Below are positions 14,190 through 18,211 of a stretch of DNA of 18,211 nt, piece by piece. Within the stretch, counting starts at the first letter, position 1, and every line of letters begins with the position of its first letter. The notes under the pieces are model-generated. The model worked only from the letters and a program-made list of their open reading frames with translations. It ran no database searches and was not told where the DNA came from. Both the position numbers and the translations under genes were made by a program. Source of the DNA: JASFQI01 sp050115555 (GTDB lineage Bacteria > Desulfobacterota > DSM-4660 > Desulfatiglandales > HGW-15); NCBI GenBank assembly GCA_050115555.1, contig JASFQI010000068.1:1-18211 (forward strand), in the 5' to 3' direction.

Positions 14190-14663
14190 TCACTCCGGAG
14201 GAAAGAGGTCTCCAATTCGATCACAGCTTGTGGGCAGCTCCGGAAGCCCGATCTTTGCGCGCTTTTTGTTGTCGAAATCGTCCAGGGGGTAGATGCGACC
14301 CTCTGTTTTCACGATGTCTCTCTGTGCCCGGATCCCGGAAGGCATGTGCTCTGCTTGAACCGCCAGATTTTTCAGGCTCGTGATGAGATCGGTAATACGC
14401 ACACCCTGAGGGCAGCGCTCCTGGCACGTGTAGCAGCCGGTGCAGAGCCAGATAAGGTCACTCGCCAGGATCTCCTCCCTGAGCCCGTAGAGCGCCATAC
14501 GGATGATTTTTGCCGGATCGAATCGAGGATCTACCACCGCAATGGGACAGCTCGAAGAGCAGGTACGACAGGCGAAGCAGGCGGTGAACAGATCCCCTCC
14601 CGGCCGCTGGAGGAGTTCCCTTCGAAACAGGGGATCTGTCTTGTCAAGATCAATGCTTTTCAT
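14190..14663 (-). CDS. hdrC: HdrC-like 4Fe-4S protein (heterodisulfide reductase subunit C family)
   Basis: The 157-aa protein holds two complete cluster motifs, C29-x2-C-x2-C-x3-C39-P and C74-x2-C-x2-C-x3-C84-P. It has the HdrC spacing and context sequences (FACRTCSSSCPIAVVDPRFDPAKIIRMALYGLRE in outline, WLCTGCYTCQERCPQGVRITDLI). HdrC carries electrons between flavin or membrane donors and HdrB, or related partners in electron bifurcation. A start after AAGGA is clear. No hdrA or hdrB is adjacent: downstream is the PocR kinase gene, upstream a 900-nt gap and then bamB. It may work with an Hdr complex encoded elsewhere, or serve the BamD-type (HdrD-like) electron chain. The latter is inference from proximity. 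Confidence 0.85.
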   Translation of the reverse strand: MKSIDLDKTDPLFRRELLQRPGGDLFTACFACRTCSSSCPIAVVDPRFDPAKIIRMALYGLREEILASDLIWLCTGCYTCQERCPQGVRITDLITSLKNLAVQAEHMPSGIRAQRDIVKTEGRIYPLDDFDNKKRAKIGLPELPTSCDRIGDLFPPE

Positions 14664-14688
14664 TTGGATTCCTTATACTTTATATGAG

Positions 14689-14747
14689 AAAAGCCGGAAA
14701 TGAAAGTGAATCTTTATTTGATCCCCAGGCTCGGTTGCCCGGCTTTT
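14689..14747. repeat. Long-range perfect inverted repeat AAAAGCCGG/CCGGCTTTT in the hdrC leader
   Basis: AAAAGCCGG (14689-14697) and CCGGCTTTT (14739-14747) are perfect 9-bp complements separated by 41 nt. The left arm is 25 nt upstream of the hdrC start codon. Transcribed on the minus strand, it would fold as a leader stem-loop ending in TTTTC close to the ribosome site. Read on the plus strand it resembles a terminator with a short T-run. The role is not settled. Confidence 0.4.
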
Positions 14748-14824
14748 GTGACCTGAATGGCCCTTTCAAGAAAAAACGACATAACTTCCTGAAATTCATG
14801 CTGAATTAGGATAACATTTTTTCC

Positions 14825-14854
14825 TTGACAGGGAAGGCAGGCTTTACCTACAAT
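14825..14854 (+). promoter_or_regulatory. Sigma-70-like promoter facing into the intergenic region
   Basis: A perfect -35 TTGACA (14825-14830) is followed after 18 nt by TACAAT (14849-14854, five of six). Transcription would begin near 14861. No coding frame follows, but a structured stretch ending in a T-run at 14990-14996 does, which suggests a small RNA gene. Confidence 0.5.
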
Positions 14855-14860
14855 CACTTT

Positions 14861-14996
14861 GTAGCTACTATATAATTATATTGCAAGTAGAAATCGAAGC
14901 GGCTGACAGCGCGCGGTGCTCAAAATGAAGCGAGGGACCGCGGGCTGAGGCTAGTGACTGCGGGTCGAGGCGAGGATGTCGAGGGCCGCTTTTTTT
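14861..14996 (+). ncRNA. Candidate small RNA of about 135 nt
   Basis: The 5' end is placed from the promoter at 14825-14854, the 3' end from a run of seven T (14990-14996). A closing stem AGCGGC (14898-14903) with GCCGCT (14985-14990) abuts the T-run. Inside are a hairpin AGCGC/GTGCT (14908-14920) and a second one, GACCGC (14936-14941) with GCGGGTC (14960-14966, one bulged G). The sequence has no coding frame. It does not look like 6S, tmRNA, RNase P or SRP RNA to me. The terminator stem is only six pairs closing an 80-nt loop, which is weaker than usual. A repeated palindromic DNA element is the alternative. Confidence 0.4.
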
Positions 14997-15010
14997 AGGA
15001 ATTCCGTTAG

Positions 15011-15030
15011 GTCATGTTTGGCATAATGAG
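15011..15030 (+). repeat. Copy 1 of a GTCAT-TTTGGCATAA element
   Basis: This 20-mer matches 15453-15472 at 17 of 20 positions; both contain TTTGGCATAA preceded by GTCAT. The copy also carries TGGC-N8-GCCA symmetry. It lies just after the candidate small RNA. It could be a shared operator or promoter piece. Confidence 0.35.
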
Positions 15031-15170
15031 GCCAGGACGGTTTTGCGCGCGATTCCCTTGTGCCTGGAGCAGGGTGGAGTGAGAAAAACCACGCCACCCA
15101 GAGAATGGGAGCTGCGATGAGGGGGGGGCGCCATCGATGGAAGACGTCGAGAGCGGGTTTAATAGATTTT

Positions 15171-15403
15171 CAAAATAAGTGATTGAGTTGCAAAAAGCCG
15201 GGACCTAGAGATTTGCCCCTAGCGGTTCCAGTGGCTTAAGTGTACCCAACAGGCGGTCGAGAGGGTTTTTTCGAGACCGTCAAAATAAGTGATTGAGCTG
15301 TAAAAAGCCGAGACCTAGAGATTTGCCCCTAGCGGTTCCAGTGGCTTAAGTGTACCCAACAGGCGGTCGAGAGGGTTTTTTCGAGACCGTCAAAATAAGT
15401 GAT
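15171..15403 (+). repeat. 110-bp tandem duplication (two full copies plus 13 bp)
   Basis: Copies at 15171-15280 and 15281-15390 differ at only three positions (15188/15298, 15191/15301, 15201/15311). The first 13 bp recur at 15391-15403. A degenerate tail of an earlier copy seems present at about 15146-15180. Each unit can fold into two hairpins. In copy 1 the first joins AAGCC (15195-15199) with GGCTT (15233-15237) and GGGACC-TAG with CTA-GGTTCC inside it. The second is CGGTCGA (15254-15260) with TCGA-ACCG (15271-15279, one bulge). The copy-2 change at 15311 weakens the first stem. There are no spacers of CRISPR type and no coding frame. Confidence 0.85.
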
Positions 15404-15452
15404 CCACGATCCATGATGGAATTTGAAAAGGGATTACTTTGGGGATCGCTAT

Positions 15453-15472
15453 GTCATTTTTGGCATAAAAAG
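15453..15472 (+). repeat. Copy 2 of the GTCAT-TTTGGCATAA element, upstream of bamB
   Basis: The copy is 92 nt before the bamB start codon and directly before the leader stem-loop. It contains an imperfect dyad TGTCA-N4-TGGCA. It looks superficially like a sigma-54 -24 box (TTGGCAT), but the -12 position lacks the required GC. It may be a regulator site. Confidence 0.35.
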
Positions 15473-15474
15473 TA

Positions 15475-15539
15475 CCTTCCATCCCGCTTCACGTATCCCC
15501 GAGCCTGAAGACGTGAAATCGACACGGTAGGATGGAGGG
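15475..15539 (+). promoter_or_regulatory. Strong stem-loop (or double dyad) in front of bamB
   Basis: An outer stem CCTTCCATCC (15475-15484) pairs with GGATGGAGGG (15530-15539) over ten pairs, one of them G-U. An inner perfect 7-bp stem TTCACGT (15488-15494) with ACGTGAA (15511-15517) encloses a 16-nt loop. It ends 24 nt before the bamB ATG and 11 nt before the GAAGGGGAAG ribosome site. It may be an mRNA leader structure controlling bamB, or a DNA operator with half-sites about two helical turns apart. Confidence 0.5.
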
Positions 15540-15563
15540 CCATAGTGCACGAAGGGGAAGAAA

Positions 15564-17555
15564 ATGAGATACGCAGAGATCGGATATAATCTGGAGGTTG
15601 ACCTGGCGACGGGGAACATTGAGAGAGTGGAAACGGACCCCAAACTGATGGAGCTCCATCTCGGAGGGCTCGGAACCAGCGTCAAGCTTTTTTGGGACCG
15701 GGTCCCCCCGGAGACGAAACCCTTTGACCCGGAGAACCTGCTGGTATTCAGCACAGGTCTTTTCAACGGCACACCGGCGTTCAGCGCGAATCGAACCATC
15801 GTGAACTTCATTTCCCCTCAGAACGAGATGCTGGCCTATCCCATGATGGGGGGGTTCTGGTCGGCGGAATTGAAGTATGCCGGGTATGACAAGGTGATCT
15901 TCCGCAACAAGTCCCCCGAGTGGGTGTACCTGTGGATCCACAACGACAAAGTCGAGCTTCGTGATGCATCCCATCTCAAAGGAAAAGGCGCTCTTGAAAC
16001 GCAGGAGCTGATCAAAAAGGAACTGAGAGAACCCAGGGCCCACGTGGCTGCCATCGGTCCGGCGGGTGAAAACCGCGTCTTCACGGCCTCCATCGAGCAG
16101 GGCCGTTCCAGTGCCAGCCGGCTCGGGGGCGGCGCCGTGATGGGAGACAAGAAGCTGAAGGCCGTCGCGGTCCGTGGAACCAGAGACGTCTATCTGGCCC
16201 GGGGTGCCGAGTTCATGGAGCACCTGAAGGAGGTCAGGGGGTACATCAACTTCCGAAACGAAAACCCCATCCCCAACGTCATGACCATCCTGTCCGGGAT
16301 CGGATCCCCCCAGGAGATGAAACACACGGATGAGAAGTGGCACAGCGAGAACTTTGCCTGGGGGAATGCCCGGACACGGAGAAAGGGTTTCTGGACCAAG
16401 GAAATCGAGGAGAGCTGGTCGAGCACCCAGTTGGAAGGGATCAAGCGGTTGATCAGCTGCTTCAACTGCCCCCAGCAGTGCGGGGCTCTGATCTCCTACA
16501 AGGACACCCCCCCGTACATGGCGAAGTGCTTTGGAAAGCTGACCTATGCCATGGCGGCGTACGTGGACAACCTGGATTTTGCCTGGCGGATTCTCTACCG
16601 GGCCACGGAGTATGGCGTGGACTCCTTCTCCACTCCGCAGATCCTGGCCTTTGGCGTGGAGCTCTATGAAGCCGGGATTCTGACGGACAAGGACTTTGAG
16701 GGGTGCCCCTCCGATAAGGAGGGGCGTTTTTTCTGGTTGCTCGACAAGGTCGCCCACCGGGAAGGGATCGGGGATGTCCTGGCCGACGGCACGTACTATG
16801 CGGCGCGGACCATTGGAAACGGCGCAGAGAAGTATGCACACAACACCATCAAGAAGCACGAGCAGCTCCCCCTCAAGCTGGGCATGATGGACCCCATCTA
16901 CTACCTCATGTACTCCACGAACGAGAAGGTGAGCATCACGCAGATTGAAGGGAATTTTCCCCAGGCCGCGTTTCCCACCCGAGAGATGCGGGAGGAGTTT
17001 GTCAAGGACTGGCCCCAGATTCCGGATGAGAAGTTCAAGCAATACGTTCTGGACTGGGAGCCCCGGGGAGAGAACGCCAATCCCTACTACCCCACGCCGA
17101 ACATGGCCTCGGAAATCGTGGACTGGATGGAGATGTTGCACAACATCGACGATGCCCTGTGTTTGTGCGCCGGCATGGGATCATTTTGCCTGAAACCTCC
17201 CTATCACATTCACAACTATCCCAAGTTGATCTCCGCGGCCACCGGGTTGGACATCGATGAGGCAGGATTAAAGAAAATTGTCAACCGGAGCCGCAACCTG
17301 CACAGAGCCTACAACAACCGAAAAGGGATTACCCGGAAAGATGAAAAGCCCCCTGAGGACCACTGGAAACACCGTGTTCCGGAACATGAAGAGGAGCTTC
17401 TAACCACGTATTACAAGTTCAAAGGCTGGAATTACAACGGAATTCCAACGAAAGAGAGATTGTCGGAGTTGGATCTGGGGTATGTTGCCGAAGATTTAGA
17501 AAAGAGAGGGTTCTATAACGATGGCCAAGATCAAGAAGAAAATCAAAACCATTAA
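15564..17555 (+). CDS. bamB: Class II benzoyl-CoA reductase, tungsten-pterin active-site subunit BamB
   Basis: The 663-aa protein belongs to the aldehyde:ferredoxin oxidoreductase (AOR) family and is close in length to Geobacter BamB (about 650). It reduces benzoyl-CoA to cyclohexa-1,5-diene-1-carbonyl-CoA without ATP, using bis-pterin tungsten and one 4Fe-4S cluster. The N-terminal pterin-binding region (GGLGTSVKLFWDRVPP, GPAGENRVFTASIEQGRSSASRLGGGAVMG in outline) is intact. Fe-S Cys299-x2-Cys302-x3-Cys306 lie in SCFNCPQQCG, with the fourth ligand probably among Cys533/535 (LCLCAGMG). Glu251, His260 and Cys322 (AKCFGKL) fall at the positions I remember as active-site residues of Geobacter BamB. 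The ATG follows GAAGGGGAAG. The 3' end overlaps bamC by 35 nt. Related BamB-like enzymes act on other aryl- or dienoyl-CoA substrates, so the substrate is inferred from similarity. Confidence 0.92.
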   Translation: MRYAEIGYNLEVDLATGNIERVETDPKLMELHLGGLGTSVKLFWDRVPPETKPFDPENLLVFSTGLFNGTPAFSANRTIVNFISPQNEMLAYPMMGGFWSAELKYAGYDKVIFRNKSPEWVYLWIHNDKVELRDASHLKGKGALETQELIKKELREPRAHVAAIGPAGENRVFTASIEQGRSSASRLGGGAVMGDKKLKAVAVRGTRDVYLARGAEFMEHLKEVRGYINFRNENPIPNVMTILSGIGSPQEMKHTDEKWHSENFAWGNARTRRKGFWTKEIEESWSSTQLEGIKRLISCFNCPQQCGALISYKDTPPYMAKCFGKLTYAMAAYVDNLDFAWRILYRATEYGVDSFSTPQILAFGVELYEAGILTDKDFEGCPSDKEGRFFWLLDKVAHREGIGDVLADGTYYAARTIGNGAEKYAHNTIKKHEQLPLKLGMMDPIYYLMYSTNEKVSITQIEGNFPQAAFPTREMREEFVKDWPQIPDEKFKQYVLDWEPRGENANPYYPTPNMASEIVDWMEMLHNIDDALCLCAGMGSFCLKPPYHIHNYPKLISAATGLDIDEAGLKKIVNRSRNLHRAYNNRKGITRKDEKPPEDHWKHRVPEHEEELLTTYYKFKGWNYNGIPTKERLSELDLGYVAEDLEKRGFYNDGQDQEENQNH

Positions 17556-18057
17556 GGTCGATGCGGACAAATGCAATGGCTGTCGGCTGTGTGAGGTCAT
17601 CTGCTCCGCCTATCACGCGAACCCGAGGTGGGATAGCAACAACCCGGCCCGTTCTCGTATTCAGGTCATTAAGGACCCGCTGCAGGATATCTGGATGCCG
17701 GTCTTTGCCGGGGAGTATACGCCGGCGGAGTGCATGGGCCGGGACAGGTACGTGATCGACGGCAAGGAGTACGACGAGTGCGCCTTTTGCAGGGCGGCGT
17801 GTCCGTCCAGGGATCTCTTCAAGGAGCCGGACTCCGGCCTCCCCCTCCGGTGCGACATGTGCGAAGGCGAGGACCAGCCCCAGTGCGTGGAGTGGTGCCT
17901 CAACGATGTTCTGATTTACGAAGAGCGGGAGGAGGAAGTGGAGGAGGAAGCTTCCCCGGACGAACTGGAGATCGGCCTGGAGTCCCTGGAGCACAAGTAC
18001 GGTCTGGACAAGATCATGGAGACCCTGGCACGGATGTCGGAGTCCAAGCAGGGCTGA
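17521..18057 (+). CDS. bamC: Class II benzoyl-CoA reductase iron-sulfur subunit BamC
   Basis: The 178-aa protein binds three predicted 4Fe-4S clusters through twelve cysteines: C18-x2-C-x2-C-x3-C28, Cys71, C87-x2-C-x3-C94, and C111-x2-C-x7-C-x3-C126. The DMSO-reductase-type electron-transfer layout matches BamC. It passes electrons to BamB, with which it forms the BamBC core. The C-terminus is Glu-rich (about 134-150) and helical. Its ATG lies inside bamB, 35 nt before the bamB stop, with AGAGAGG some 13 nt upstream, so translation is probably coupled and subunit ratios kept equal. Confidence 0.92.
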   Translation: MAKIKKKIKTIKVDADKCNGCRLCEVICSAYHANPRWDSNNPARSRIQVIKDPLQDIWMPVFAGEYTPAECMGRDRYVIDGKEYDECAFCRAACPSRDLFKEPDSGLPLRCDMCEGEDQPQCVEWCLNDVLIYEEREEEVEEEASPDELEIGLESLEHKYGLDKIMETLARMSESKQG

Positions 18058-18101
18058 AATTGTCCTTTTGCGCGTGAAGCGAGAGGAACGAGAGAGGGAC
18101 C

Positions 18102-18211
18102 GTGGAGAACGTAGCGGACTACAAAGAGATTGTGGATGTGATCAAGGAGAGCGGTGGAGACGCCTTCAAGCGGTGCTTTCAGTGCGGGCTGTGCGACGTG
18201 GTGTGCCCGTG
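18102..18211 (+). CDS. bamD: BamD, HdrD-like iron-sulfur subunit, 5' end only
   Basis: The reading starts at a GTG (18102-18104) after AGAGAGGGA, 44 nt past the bamC stop, and runs off the right edge after 36 codons. The visible part reads ENVADYKEIVDVIKESGGDAFKRC, then CFQCGLCDVVCP, a 4Fe-4S motif C-x2-C-x2-C-x3-C-P typical of HdrD/GlpC-like proteins. BamD is thought to relay electrons within the large BamB-I complex. Identification rests on position after bamBC plus this motif. The remaining genes (bamE onwards) would be expected to the right. Confidence 0.75.
   Translation, partial: MENVADYKEIVDVIKESGGDAFKRCFQCGLCDVVCP

Larger units (their letters stand above)
14664..15563. other. 900-base intergenic region without a protein gene, rich in repeats and structured elements
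   Basis: I find no credible coding frame here. The left part (to about 14890) is AT-rich and contains promoter-like sequence. From 14898 on it becomes GC-rich and highly structured. Elements listed separately are a long inverted repeat (14689-14747), a candidate small RNA (14861-14996), a 110-bp tandem duplication (15171-15403), a repeated TTTGGCATAA element and the bamB leader stem-loop. Others seen are a hairpin GGGTGG/CCACCC at 15072-15099, a run of eight G at 15121-15128 and the palindrome CCATCGATGG at 15131-15140. Confidence 0.8.

Noticed and set aside
15171..15403. CRISPR array
   Set aside because: The 110-bp units are directly adjacent, nearly identical throughout and have no variable spacers; no cas genes are near.
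15459..15476. Sigma-54 promoter for bamB (TTGGCATAAAAAGTACC)
   Set aside because: The -24 half fits but the -12 GC at the required 10-nt spacing is absent (AC instead), so it is not called.
15489..17141. Long minus-strand open frame (550 codons)
   Set aside because: It is the complement of bamB, whose family motifs are unambiguous; the antisense product shows no recognisable domain.

Overview
The window looks like a strictly anaerobic, GC-rich, Gram-negative bacterium of the Desulfobacterota (old Deltaproteobacteria), possibly a syntroph or sulfate reducer that degrades aromatic compounds. The reasons are a tungsten-type (class II) benzoyl-CoA reductase locus (bamB, bamC, start of bamD), an HdrC-type iron-sulfur protein, a PocR-domain hybrid kinase, several sigma-54 elements and a flagellar gene. 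Assignment below phylum level is inference.

Layout, left to right. (1) 1-561, minus strand: the 5' end of an RND-type membrane-fusion lipoprotein gene, preceded by a small conserved-looking gene of unknown function. A good sigma-54 promoter (612-627) drives both. Divergent from them (803-2431, plus strand) is a GAF/AAA+/Fis sigma-54 activator gene with two in-frame stop codons (TAA at 1577, TAG at 2090) and otherwise intact. (2) 2543-3691, minus strand: flgD and a 69-codon gene with seven consecutive prolines, behind a second good sigma-54 promoter (3676-3691), isolated from other flagellar genes. (3) 3820-4150: a truncated IS3-family orfA and a tandem CTTCACAA repeat with no obvious target gene. 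(4) 4221-9508, minus strand: an operon reading DUF6515-like secreted protein, outer-membrane factor, periplasmic adaptor, ABC ATPase, MacB-type permease. This is a complete tripartite exporter, with 4-nt overlaps at two junctions. Divergent from it is baeS-baeR (9800-11947, plus strand). The gap between them carries two arrays of 11-bp-spaced half-sites that resemble the orphan repeat at 4132-4150. (5) 12069-14663, minus strand: an HdrC-like ferredoxin gene followed by a PocR-PAS-kinase-receiver hybrid sensor gene. (6) 14664-15563: 900 bases without a protein gene. They hold a candidate small RNA with promoter and T-run (about 14825-14996), a 110-bp tandem duplication with hairpins (15171-15403), repeated TTTGGCATAA elements and a strong stem-loop just before bamB. 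(7) 15564 to the right edge, plus strand: bamB, bamC and the first 36 codons of bamD.

Functional reading. The left and middle parts are envelope export and stress functions, each paired with its own regulator. The right part is reductive dearomatisation of benzoyl-CoA coupled to iron-sulfur electron carriers. The HdrC-like protein and the PocR kinase lie next to it and could be connected with electron transfer or aromatic sensing, but the sequence does not prove that. The least explained material is the intergenic region in front of bamB and the pair of regulatory arrays around the exporter locus.
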